Source: Fagopyrum homotropicum
Taxonomy: Eukaryota; Streptophyta; Magnoliopsida; Caryophyllales; Polygonaceae
Direction: 5' to 3'
Length of the DNA: 64,000 bases
Assembly: GCA_033239125.1 (NCBI GenBank)
Contig: BSWB01000003.1
Location: 137,305,820-137,369,819 of the forward strand
Program-made: the position numbers and the translations under genes
Shown: positions 53,001-63,305 of the stretch, one piece after another
How positions within the stretch are numbered: position 1 is the stretch's first letter
How the letters are laid out: each line of letters opens with the position of its first letter
Notes under the pieces: generated by a model
Seen by the model: only the letters and a program-made list of their open reading frames with translations
What the model was told of the DNA's origin: nothing
The model's database searches: none

Positions 53001-55956
53001 TAAGGAGACATCGGATGCTTCTCAAGGATCATTGGAAGCTCCGAAAGCAATGGAACTCAAACCACTTCCTACTCATCTAAGGTACACTTTTCTAGGACCT
53101 AATTCTACCTTCCCGGTTATTGTTAGTTCCGATCTAAGCATAGATGAACATAATCAGCTCATGATTGTCCTTAGGAAACATAGGAAAGCTTTAGGCTATA
53201 CTATTGAGGACTTAGTAGGAATTAAACCCTCCCTATGCATGCATAAGATACTAATGGAGGAAGATTTTAGAACTTCAAGACAACCTCAAAGGCGGTTGAA
53301 TCCGACCATGAAGGAGGTTGTCAAGAAGGAAATTCTTAAGCTTCTTGATGCAGGTATCATCTACCCTATCTCCGATAGTAAGTGGGTGAGTCCGGTTCAA
53401 GTAGTTCCGAAGAAGGGAGGAATGACGGTCATCACCAACAAAAATAACGAACTCATTCCTACCCGAACTGTGACGGGATGGCGGATGTGCATAGACTACC
53501 GCAAGCTCAACAATGCAACGCGGAAGGATCATTTCCCATTGCCATTCATTGATCAGATGCTTGAAAGGTTAGCACAACATTCACAATTTTGCTACCTTGA
53601 CGGTTATAGTGGTTTCTTTCAGATTCCGATACACCCGGATGATCAAGAGAAGACCACATTCACGTGCCCATGGGGTACGTTTGCTTATAGGAGAATTCCG
53701 TTCGGGCTTTGCAACGCCCCAGCCACCCTCCAACGGTGCATGATGGCCATCTTTTCCGAATACGTAGAGGAAATCATGGAGGTCTTCATGGACGACTTCT
53801 CCGTATACGGTTCCTCTTTTAACGATTGCCTTTCTAACCTTTCTCTTGTTTTGCAAAGGTGTGAAGACACTAACCTAGTTCTTAATTGGGAGAAGTGTCA
53901 ATTTATGGTTAAGGAAGGAATTGTATTAGGTCACTTAGTCTCTAGTAGAGGGATAGAAGTAGATAAAGCTAAGATAGAGACCATAGAGAAGCTTCCTCCC
54001 CCAACTTCGGTGAAAGGGATAAGAAGTTTCCTAGGACATGCTGGATTTTATAGACGCTTCATTAAGGACTTTTCTAAGATATCAAAACCTCTCACTAATC
54101 TATTGATGAAGGATGCGGTTTTTGAGTTTTCGCAGGAATGTTTGGATGCGTTTAACACCATTCGGCAAGCTCTAATTTCAGCACCTATTATCCAACCTCC
54201 GGATTGGACTCTCCCCTTTGAGATTATGTGCGATGCTAGTGATGTAGCTATTGGAGCTGTTCTTGGACAACGAAAGGAAGGGCGAACCCAGGCCATATAC
54301 TATGCTAGCAAGACGCTAGACGAAGCGCAGCTCAACTACGCCACTACCGAAAAAGAGTTTTTAGCCATTGTCTATGCTATTGACAAGTTTCGCTCTTATC
54401 TTGTAGGTGCACAGGTGATTGTCTACACGGATGATGCTGCGATCCGGTACCTCCTTGCGAAGAAAGACGCGAAGCCAAGGCTAATTAGATGAATTCTTCT
54501 CCTACAAGAATTCGATCTAGAGATCCGCGACAAGAAAGGTTCAAAAAATTCTGTTGCGGATCATTTGAGTCGCCTAACACATCTAGAGGACGACCATTTA
54601 CCCATCGATGACTCCTTCCCGGACGAACACCTACACCTTATTGAAGAGTGCATCGATGTGATCTCCCAAGGTAACGAACCATGGTTTGCTGATTTTGTTA
54701 ACTATTTGGTTTGTCAGGAGATACCGCCCGGACTATCCTACGCACAAAGGAAGAAGTTCTTTAAGGATGTCCGGGAATACTTTTGGAACGAGCCTCTCCT
54801 CTTTAAGAGAGGTCCGGATGGCATCATTCGGCGATGTGTGCTGGAAGATGAGATGCAAAGTGTTATCCGCCATTGTCATTCACTACCTTGTGGAGGACAC
54901 GCTAGTTTGAACAAGACTAGCGCAAAGGTATTGCAATCTGGATTCTTTTGGCCTACTTTATTTAGAGATGTGCAATCCTTTGTTTCTTGCTGCGATGCTT
55001 GTCAAAGAACATGCAATATCTCTAGGAGGAATGAGATGCCCCTCAACAACATCCAAGAGATGGAGATTTTCGACGTTTGGGGAGTTGATTTTATGAGACC
55101 GTTCCCATCCTCTTGTGGAAACCAATACATACTATTGGCGGTAGATTACGTTTCTAGATGGGTGGAAGCAATTGCCTCTCCCACCAATGATGCCATGGTG
55201 GTGGTTAAGTTCTTTAACAAGACCATCTTCCCGCGATTTGGGACGCCAAGGATGATCATTAGTGATGGAGGTTCTCACTTCATTGCCCGGCGCTTTGAAG
55301 CCCTTCTAGCTAAGTATGGGGTTACTCACAAGATTGCTACCCCCTATCATCCACAAACAAGTGGACAAGTTGAGATCTCAAATAGGGAGATCAAAGGAAT
55401 TCTAGAGAAGACGGTTTCAAGGACTAGGAAAGATTGGTCTTTGAAGCTTGACGATGCATTATGGGCGTACCGGACTGCATACAAGACTCCCATAGGAACC
55501 ACACCATACAACCTTGTGTATGGGAAGTCTTGTCACTTGCCGGTAGAGTTGGAGCACAAAGCGTTTTGGGCTATCAAGTGGTTGAACTTCAGCATGAAGG
55601 AAGCGGGAGAGAAGCGTCTCCTAGACATCAATGAGTTGGATGAACTCCGCTTGAATGCTTATGAAAACGCTAAGATCTATAAGGAGAGAGCAAAGCGTTG
55701 GCATGATAAACATATCATTCCAAAGGACTTCAAAGAAGGAGATCAAGTTCTCCTCTTCAATTCAAGGCTTCGTCTCTTTCCAGGTAACCTTAAATCTCGT
55801 TGGACCGGACCTTTTCTAATTAAGCGTATTTTCCCCCATGGTGCAGTTGAAGTATGGGGTGAAATGAGCGGAAGCTTTAAGGTGAACGGCCAACGACTTA
55901 AGAAGTATACGCCGGAACTCAAAGCTGAAGAGTTCGCGCCTACCGCGCTCGAATAA
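50029..55956 (+). pseudogene. gag-pol: gag-pol polyprotein of element H, four nonsense codons
   Basis: This single frame of 1,976 codons runs from ATG at 50029, just after the primer-site leader, to a stop at 55954-55956. Order: charged coiled N-terminus (EERDLQADLAEKEAQL-like), gag domain (WYQALPSGKLDTW, DCPHHGISKLALLEIYYKG), Asn/Arg-rich tract without a zinc knuckle (about 51290-51420), protease (CDLGASVSIIP, LGRPFLATSG), RT (RMCIDYRKLNN, FMDDFSVYG), RNase H (CDASD, TTEKE, YTDDA), integrase finger (HCHSLPCGGH, CCDACQR) and core (WGVDFMRPF, SDGGSHF, QVEISNREI). Stops lie at 50500, 51928, 52750 and 54490; A has sense codons there. RNase H has Asp where A and G have His after the catalytic Asp. 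Confidence 0.95.
52756..52930 (+). repeat. Palindrome cluster inside the protease-RT linker (H)
   Basis: Near-complete palindromes lie at 52782-52796 and 52884-52895, with several half-sites. It is translated as HGHT/HGRG-type residues, as in A. E has its own motif type in the gag-protease linker instead. Confidence 0.88.
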
Positions 55957-55997
55957 GTGCAAGATTGGTCTAGCTACGGACCTTAAACAAAGCGCTT

Positions 55998-56015
55998 CTT
56001 GGGAGGCAACCCAAG
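55998..56015 (+). other. CTTGGG/CCCAAG hairpin after the pol stop (H)
   Basis: The stem CTTGGG / CCCAAG with loop AGGCAA lies 42 bases after the pol stop. It sits within the block AAACAAAGCGCTTCTTGGGA shared with A and nearly shared with G. Confidence 0.85.
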
Positions 56016-56199
56016 GTATTGCATTTTTGTTTTTGTTTTCGATTCATACATTAGCTTAGTATAGACGTTTCCCGCTTTGTTTTTGCCTTCGATTCCTTCC
56101 GGTATGTTCGTGTTTTTGGATGTAGGAACAATAGAAAAGGAAAAGGGAAGGATAATGTTGAAGAAAAGTGACGAAATTTGGACTTTGGAGCTTTACAGA

Positions 56200-56335
56200 G
56201 AGTACCACGGCCTAAACCACGGTCGTGACAGCTACAGTACCCGTAATTTCCAAAAGCCTTTGAAAAATCACAAAAACCACGGTTCCGTACAATTCCACGG
56301 CCGTGGAACACCCCGACAGACCGTGATTTTCAAAA
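56200..56335 (+). repeat. Palindrome cluster of the internal promoter (H)
   Basis: A perfect TTCCACGGCCGTGGAA lies at 56293-56308, with half-sites ACCACGGCCT, CCACGGTCGTG and GACCGTGATT. It ends about 15 bases before the internal TATA box. Confidence 0.88.
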
Positions 56336-56347
56336 TTTTACCTGTGA

Positions 56348-56357
56348 CTATATAAAC
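56348..56357 (+). promoter_or_regulatory. Internal TATA box upstream of ORF1 (H)
   Basis: CTATATAAAC, identical in context (ACTATATAAACCACGTTCTT) to the A copy. It could start a separate ORF1 transcript. Confidence 0.6.
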
Positions 56358-56784
56358 CACGTTCTTCACAAAAATCACCCACAAAACCCCTCTTCCACGA
56401 CCTAAACGCCGAAATCCACGACCCTCTCTCAAATCCTCGTTTCTTAATCGTTTTTAACGATTCTTCTTCCCAAACTGAAGCAAATTCGACCACCAACAAG
56501 ATCCAAGCGACGAATCGAGCGGAAATTCACCAAGGAACGCGCAATTCGGATTTTTAAATCTGAAAAATAGGTTTTTCCACTCTTCTTGATCTTTGTCGAT
56601 TTGATTCGTTTTTGTTAGAGATTTTAGGAAGAACTAATTGAAATTGGAGGAAATTAGATTAGGGCTGCCTGTTTGTTGAGATTGAGTGTTGAATTCTGAG
56701 ATTTGCGAATTTCTGAGACGAATCACGGTTCCTGGGAGAACCACGGCCGTGGAATCATTAGAACAGCCCGTAATTTTTGACAGA

Positions 56785-58353
56785 ATGGACTTTGTGAGAA
56801 GAGTTTCGGGGAGGATTAAGGAGAAGAAGGATAACCAGAACAAGAAGAGGAAGGGTAATCCCTCCTCTTCCTCATCCTCTAGAGCACCACCACCCTCTTC
56901 CCCTTCACCTCCATCATCATCTTCCTCACCCTCACCACCTAGCCCTCGAGTACCGACCATTCATGAGGATCACCTTGCTGCACTCGAGAGGATCCATGAG
57001 AGACCTGTGATTGGACCTAGGTACCTTTTGTTAGAGGATCTAACTCCTTTTAACATAGTTGATGACCTCACTTGGCTCTTAGATAGAGCCGGACTAGTTG
57101 TCTTCTCGGCTATCCGAGAAGACGCTTATGAGGAGATTACACGGGAGGTTGTGACGTCTTTCGAGCACAGCCATGTAGACAGGACCGTCTCTTTCCGTCT
57201 TATGGAAAGAGACTAACATTTTACCATCCGTGAGTTCGGGACCTTCTTCGGGTTTCATGAGACCTTTAACGGTCATTTTCCTAGTGCCGTTTACGCCAAG
57301 GACTTTTGGGAGGAGGTGGCGATGATTTACGCCAGCGAGGACCGCTGGAAGCCCGCTGACACCAAGGCTAGGTTGATGTATCACCTAGCCTTGAAGATTG
57401 CTCATCGTGTTCTTTCGGAGTGTCTCTTTCCTAGGACGGAGACGCCCCAAAAGATCAAGACGGATGAGCTCTTTTTGCTTTACTCCATGCTGTACGGGCG
57501 CCGAGCTGACTGTGGCACTCTCTTGGCTGCTACTATGAGCAAGCTCAAGAACAAGAAGAAGGGCAACATCGGATATGGTGGGATAGTTACCCACCTTGCT
57601 AGGAGCTTGGGTGTTGATTTTTCTGCTTGTACCCGCATACCGGCCGTTCCGTTAGGACTCCATGCCTTCATGACTAGGGGTCTCATCTTCCCCACACATA
57701 GAGGTCCGCCTTATGCGGCCATGCCTTGGGAGAGCAGGACGGGTAAGGGTATAGAGTGGCTACCGGAGTACTCCATTATGGCGGGTCGCCATAATTGGAA
57801 GGAGACGTTCGCTGCTATGCATGCGAACAGGATAACAGCTCCCCCATATGTTCCACCACCAGTTGTTGAGGAGGAGGAGATGGGAGATCAGTTTGAGGGT
57901 GGAGGAGGAGCCGAGCAGGAGTTTGGCACGTTTCCGGATCAGCCGGAGGCGGCCCCCGATGCACCTAGACGTTCTCCACGTCCAGCTAGAGCTTCAGGCT
58001 CGTCTTCTCGCCGCGCTAGCGTGAGTGAGAGACCTACATGGATGACCACACCTCATGCATGGTACGGAGCTCCACCTCCATGGTCCACAGAGCAGACAGC
58101 AGCACCAGCACCAGCACCAGCACCATCCGACGCTCCAGCATGGTACAGTCAGGCTCCGGGATGGTATGAGCAGATGCCGGATTGGGCTACTGGCCTTTCG
58201 GAGAGAGTAGGAGCATTGGAGATCCGAGCCGATGCTAGAGATGGACGCTTAGACGACCTCGACCACATGATGAGGGATGTCTACCTCCAGCAGTTTGGGC
58301 GGTTTTATGATCCTAGCTTCTCTTCATTCCCGCCTCCACCAGCGCCGCAGTGA
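56785..58353 (+). pseudogene. Athila-type ORF1 of element H, one nonsense codon
   Basis: This 523-codon frame starts MDFVRRVSGR like the A protein. A TAA at 57214-57216 interrupts it after FRLMERD; the frame then continues to the normal end (PPPPAPQ). Domains match A: basic N-terminus, Ser/Pro linker, conserved core (YHLALKIAHRVLSECLFPR, GYGGIVTHLARSLGVD), acidic Pro/Trp-rich tail and short C-terminal helix (LSERVGALEIRADARDGRLD). The ATG at 56785 is chosen because it aligns with A; the frame itself is open further upstream, but that part is the motif-bearing leader. Confidence 0.9.
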
Positions 58354-59713
58354 TTGATTGCATGACTGTTCGCTTTAGCCATTCCACCACCACTTTGTGA
58401 GTTTCTTTTTCTTTTCTTCTTTTCTTTCTTTCTTTTGAACATTAGGGACAATGTTCGTCCTAAGTATGGGGTGGGATGTACTAAAAGTTTGTAATAACTC
58501 GTACTCACTATGTTTGCTTCTATTCGAGACTATCATTGCATGTTCATTATATTGTTGCACGTTTCATTATTGCATTGCATGAAAAAGAACTTGAAAAACC
58601 CATAAAAATTGAAAAATTTTGAAAATTTTGTGCTTCTAAGGAATTGAGACGATTTCCATGATAATCGCTACTTCTGAATTGAGTTTGATGACAATTGCAT
58701 GCTTAAACGATTAGTGAATTAAAAAGGAAATAAATGAGTTGATTATACCTCTTTTGCAAGTTTCATAATGTGATGAATGTTACTTAAATCATGTTAAGAA
58801 ATTGAAGTTGAAATCACACTATGAGTTCTTATACTTCTTATTGAGATGATTAAGGCAATTCGATTTTTCTTTCTTCTTTCTTTGATCATTTTAGCTCCTC
58901 ATTGAAATATTGACCTCCTTTACCTATCCGGGAATTTGGAGAAGTGAATGAAAAAGGCATGTTTGATGTGGGAGGGCCATGAGAGCAATTATTTGCAATC
59001 AAAAGAATAGAAATAAATTCTAGGTTTGGGGAAGTCAATCATGATGATGAGTAACTCGGCACCATTCACATAGCCGGGTGTTTGTGTCTTGCCAAAGTCA
59101 GATTGAGCGATATTCCTAGCGGATTATTGTATGTGCGCTAAGGGTTTGAGGCATCTCATAAAAATTGAGAAACGCCAATCTCCTAGGCTTCGGTTTTTGT
59201 GCACCTCTGTCCATAACTCCAAAAGTAAAGTCGAAAAATGAAAGGAAGATAGCAAAGCTCTAAGTTGAAGTGTTGCGGGAATCGCAAAAGAAGAAGAAGG
59301 AGTAGTTGTCCACTTTCCCGGATTCATGCACCACTTTCCTTAAAGTTTCCTTTCCTTTCCACATTCTAGACCTTTTTCTTTGAAAGTCCTTAAGATCAAA
59401 AGAATGTTATATGACTTGGTGATCTAAATTGAAGTTTCTTATGATTGATTTTGATAATGTTTAAGGGTTATGATGTTTGCATAGAAGTTTGATTGATTCA
59501 TGAGTTTTCTTTGCTCTTTACTCGTTGATTAAGTGTATGAAAGTCTTATAAACGATTGAAGCGAGGTTTGAGAATGATCTATTCTTTAGAAGGCACATTT
59601 CTCCAAAAGAAGTATTGCTTTGAGAAGGTACACATATTTCATCCTAACTCTTGTTTTAAAAGCTTTTGAAAGACCTTGCTTAGGGACAAGCAAGTTGCAA
59701 GTATGAGGTTATT
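58354..59713 (+). other. 3' non-coding region of element H
   Basis: It holds the second polypurine-like site TAAGTATGGGGTGGGA (58461-58476), a pyrimidine-rich run before it, the invariant block (59022-59118) and the LTR-adjacent tract GCAAGTATGAGGTTATT (59697-59713). No protein is encoded. Confidence 0.82.
59022..59118 (+). other. 97-nt invariant non-coding block (H copy)
   Basis: Same block as in A (two differences) and G (one difference). In the sense direction it starts AGGTTTGGGGAAGTC and ends CGATATTCCTA. Confidence 0.85.
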
Positions 59714-61469
59714 TGTTAGCATGAAATATTGTGATATTCTAGGCACGTTTTCTAAGTGTATTTGATTCATATTGATAGTCTTTGATTTAGCATTGTTGCA
59801 TTTGTGAGCTAGTTTGCCTATATTGTCGATATGGATGTCTACACTAGCTTTATGTCGATTATAGGTGATTGAGAGCCATTTCCGAACGGAATCGAGCAAA
59901 GATGAGTTGATTGAGTATGTCCATGGATTGAGGGCATTCTTAGGAGCAAAATGAGTGTCAACCTATGGAATGCACGAAGCTAGGGAAGAATCACGTTCTT
60001 GCCCTAAACCACGCTCTAAAATACGGCCGTACTACAAACCACGTTCAGTTCCACGGCCGTGGAACCCTGCAGGAGAAGCGTGATTCATTCCAAAAGCTTT
60101 TACGGTCGTGGAATCCATGGTTCAAACCGTGTTGATTCCCACGCTCTAAATTACGGTCGTGGAACCTTCCACGACCGTGATCTTGGCGATCTTTTTCGCC
60201 ACATTTTGAAGCCACGATCTTTTGAAGATTGGGCCGGGCCGATATTTTATCTTGCCTATAAAAAGACGGACGAAGAGAGATTCCGTCATCCCCGCTTAGA
60301 CGCATTTTTGCGACCTCGCTTTAGGCTTACGCTTGCACCTTCACTTGGAGATTTTGCGACATTGCAAAAGACGTACTTGCACTCATCTTTGAAGTTGCCC
60401 TAATCTCGCACTTTTGGTGGAGATTGCTGTGGAGATTTTCGGATTGACGGAAGATCGGAGTTTTTGGAAGATTGTTGCAAGAAGACTTCTCTTCTTATTT
60501 AGGTTTGATTTAGAGGACGGATTGACACCCCGTTCTTCCTTCTTTCCTAAGATTGTATTTGTTTGCTCTATTTTGAATCCATTGACGATATTCGTTCTTG
60601 ATTGTGACTTTGAGATTGGTTTGAAGTTTATTGGAAGTTTTCGGAAGTTTTCATCTTTCAATCTTTAATTCTTTGAATTTGATATCATAATGATGATTGT
60701 TGGCTAAAAACCCTTAACAATTCTAAGGTGAAGGGCTGATAGTTGTGGCTTAGATGATGATAGATCGATCGTAAACAGATTAGACCCTGAGAGTTAGAAA
60801 GAATCGTCGACGAACCCTAAATCACGGTTTGTTCTTGAGTTCCACGACCGTGGAATCTCAAGATCCACCCGTAATTTCCCTTAAGTTTACGAACCTGCTT
60901 TTACTTTAATCCAAAGTTAAAGAATTGCTTTAACTTAGTCTTGGCTTGCCTTTTCTAGGTGGTAGTGAAGCCTCAACAACCTCTACCTCGATTGTGAGTG
61001 TCACAACCGTAATCGGTTAAGTTAGTCTTGATCCTTGGATTACAAGTTTGGGTATTTGACATTAATTCTTGCCTTTAGAATCCTTCTATATTGAAGCCTC
61101 AACAACCTGTATAGAGAGAGTCTTATAGGTGAGTCACATAAGGTTTTTGGAACTTCACCGTACGATTACCTTACATTAGTATACCTTTGCATATCTCAAC
61201 TTTGTCTTTATATCTTTAAGTATATCTTGAATCGATTGCCACAGCTGGATACTTGGATCTTTAGGATTGTTGTTTTCCCAATAATTTCCAAAGCTCTTAC
61301 ATTTACCCGCTTGATAATCTAAAATCGAATTTGTTTCCCCCCAAATCCCTGTGTTCGATACTCTGGAATACTTGCTAATCTACGCCGATCCGTACACTGC
61401 GGGTTCGCTTGCTTTTATTCTAGTTTTATAAATTTAAAGCTTGATTGCACGCACGCTAAGTGGCGAACA
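59714..61469 (+). repeat. 3' LTR of element H
   Basis: A 1,756-bp LTR nearly identical to 48172-49927. It has a palindrome at 60049-60064, a U3 cluster at about 60005-60215 and a TATA box at 60256-60265. Confidence 0.96.
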
Positions 61470-61474
61470 TCTGT

Positions 61475-62489
61475 CATCCGCAATCTCCTCATCATCTGCC
61501 TCCTCCTCAGCTGGGGCACCTGCTGCCTCTCTATAATCCTCCATTAGTGGGGCCCAGGCGGTCTGCCAATAATGAGGGTCGTAAATAGTAAACTGTGCTG
61601 ACCACCTGATCCCCTGTGGTGCAGTCAGCTCCCATGGCATAGCCACGTACGGTGTAGTCAAACCTCGGGGAACCAGAATCCGCCGAGTGATCATCTCCTA
61701 CAGCCCAAGCGGCTTGGCAGCCGCCACCATCGTGCAAGCTCTGAGATCCATGTCTTGATAGCTGGCAATGTGGGTGACAAGTCCTCCGCAGCAGATGTCT
61801 CCCTTCGCCTTTTCCTTGATCCTGTGCAGATCCTCTGCTAGCATCAAGCCAAAGTCCGGGATACCTCCTGTCACCATGCAGTATAGGCTGAACAGCTCCC
61901 CCTGACGGACCTTCTGGGGCGTCTCAGTATGCGCCAGAAGTGTCTCACTAAAGATCCGGTGGGCTAACCTAAAGGCTAAATGGAAGATGACCTTCTCCCT
62001 GGAATCTCAAGGGCGCCATCTGTCTGCGTGCTCAACCACGTGAGCAATCTGTCCCCAAAACTCCCTAGCTACAGATCAGGAAGGGAAGTCAACAGCTGTC
62101 GGCTCAGGAAAACCAAAAATATCTCTCTAGTACTCTAGTGGCAGTATGAAGTTCCGGTTCATCAACCGGTACTTCACAGAACGCTTTGTGGGAAGGTAGG
62201 TGAAGGAGCTAACGAACTCTAGGGTGGGCTCCAAATAGGCTGGGGCTCGGATCTCAGTAAACTGATCCAGCCCTACTGTAGATATCATCCTCCTAAGGTC
62301 ACCATCTACATGGAGACAGTCAAAAGCAGACACGTCCAGGAAGCGAGGTGCAATCACTGGACGGCCGGAAATACGGTCGTAATCGACCTGGTGTCGCTCG
62401 TGGATCACCGGTCGATAGGGTCGGGAAGAAGAGGAAGAAGGGGAAGGTGAGGATCTATCCCTGAGGGCATGGCGTCGGTCAGAACTCAT
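61475..62489 (-). pseudogene. ORF1 of element G, N-terminal and central part, with stops
   Basis: The start MSSDRRHALRDRSSPS at 62489 is followed by a Ser/Pro linker and a core distantly like the A/H ORF1 (GRPVIAPRFLDVSAFDCL, then further left FHLAFRLAHRIFSE and GDICCGGLVTHIAS). Four in-frame stops lie at 62127-62129, 62076-62078, 62007-62009 and 61698-61700, with no frameshift detected. The frame continues into 47813-48166 across element H. The stops show that G was already inactive in ORF1, or decayed independently of the H insertion. Confidence 0.8.
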
Positions 62490-62511
62490 TTTCAGAAATC
62501 TGTCACTGTCA

Positions 62512-62582
62512 GGTCACCTCGGTCGACTGACTACACTCAAGAATCACCTCGGCCAAGGCACAGAACGACTAGACCGAGGCGG
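62512..62582 (-). repeat. CACCTCGGTCGA motif pair just before G ORF1
   Basis: TCACCTCGGTCGACTGA and CACCTCGGCCAAGGC, with GACCGAGGC, lie within about 90 bases upstream of the ORF1 ATG. Confidence 0.8.
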
Positions 62583-62924
62583 AAAACTGAATTCTAATTT
62601 CTTCAGAAAATTCAATTCTTTTCCCCCAAAATCACTACAACTGCTTCCTATGGGGTACTTAATCCTTTCCTCAGCAAATGCAAGGGCAACCAAAGCCCAA
62701 ATCGAAGCGAAATCAGCGAGTTAGGGTTTTGGTTTTGTTTTACCTTGTTCGGCCGAATCGGTTCGATTTTCTTGCAGATCGATGATGCACTGGGATCCTC
62801 TATGCCTTAATCGTAGTTTGGAAGCGAAAATCTTCGAAAATGAGCGAGAATCGAAGGAGCGAGGTGCAAACTGTCGCCGCGGTCGAGGGGGAGGGTAAAG
62901 TGAGGAGAGAGAAATCTTCAGCCC

Positions 62925-62931
62925 TTTTATA
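62925..62931 (-). promoter_or_regulatory. Internal TATA box upstream of G ORF1
   Basis: The minus strand reads GGGTATAAAAGGG about 435 bases before the ORF1 ATG and 20 bases downstream of the motif cluster. Confidence 0.6.
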
Positions 62932-62951
62932 CCCTTTTCTGGAACTGCTGT

Positions 62952-63072
62952 CACCTCGGTCGAGATGGTCTCGACTGGACCGAGGTGGTACGGACCGAGG
63001 TGGTTCTTCAGAAACCCTAGTCGCCACGGTTGCTCATGAATCATCCCGGTCGAGCTGCTCTAACAGCAACCG
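62952..63072 (-). repeat. CACCTCGGTCGAG cluster of the G internal promoter
   Basis: It includes TCACCTCGGTCGAGATGG, GACCGAGGTGG (twice), CCCGGTCGAGCTG and CAACCGAGATG, about six copies in 120 bases. Confidence 0.85.
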
Positions 63073-63244
63073 AGATGCCTCAGTCAAACTTCGTCTTCTC
63101 AAATTCTCGATCTTCTGTCCTTCCAGTTATGCTCCTTCCTTAGATGTCTCCTGTTATCTGTCTAGAACGCAAAAAACAAAACAAAGCAAAGCAAAAGCAA
63201 AAACTATCTAAGCTAAACTAGAAAAAGGGAAAAGAAAGCAATAC

Positions 63245-63262
63245 CTTGGGTTGCCTCCCAAG
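63245..63262 (-). other. CTTGGG/CCCAAG hairpin after the pol stop (G)
   Basis: Same stem and loop as in A and H, 44 bases after the (displaced) pol stop. Its survival beside a deleted integrase shows that the deletion ended short of this block. Confidence 0.85.
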
Positions 63263-63305
63263 AAGCGCTTGGTTTAAGGTCGCTAGCTGGACCATGATGC
63301 GTCTC

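Larger units (their letters stand above)
55957..56784 (+). other. Pol-ORF1 spacer of element H with putative internal promoter
   Basis: The order is hairpin 55998-56015, palindrome cluster 56200-56335, TATA box 56348-56357, leader, palindrome 56741-56752, ORF1 ATG at 56785. It matches the spacer of A closely and that of G in layout. Confidence 0.75.
48172..61469 (+). mobile_element. Athila-like Ty3/gypsy retrotransposon H, complete
   Basis: H is a 13.3-kb element of the same family as A, inserted in the opposite orientation into ORF1 of G. Both LTRs are 1,756 bp (48172-49927 and 59714-61469). A perfect target duplication TCTGT lies at 48167-48171 and 61470-61474. About twenty LTR differences are visible by eye (about 98.9% identity), so it is young. 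Gag-pol spans 50029-55956 without a frameshift but with four nonsense codons; ORF1 has one. Confidence 0.96.
62490..63305 (-). other. Pol-ORF1 spacer of element G with putative internal promoter
   Basis: In the sense direction: hairpin (63245-63262), motif cluster (62952-63072), TATA box (62925-62931), leader, motif pair (62512-62582) and ORF1 ATG at 62489. The layout is that of A and H although the motif and most of the sequence differ. Confidence 0.75.
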
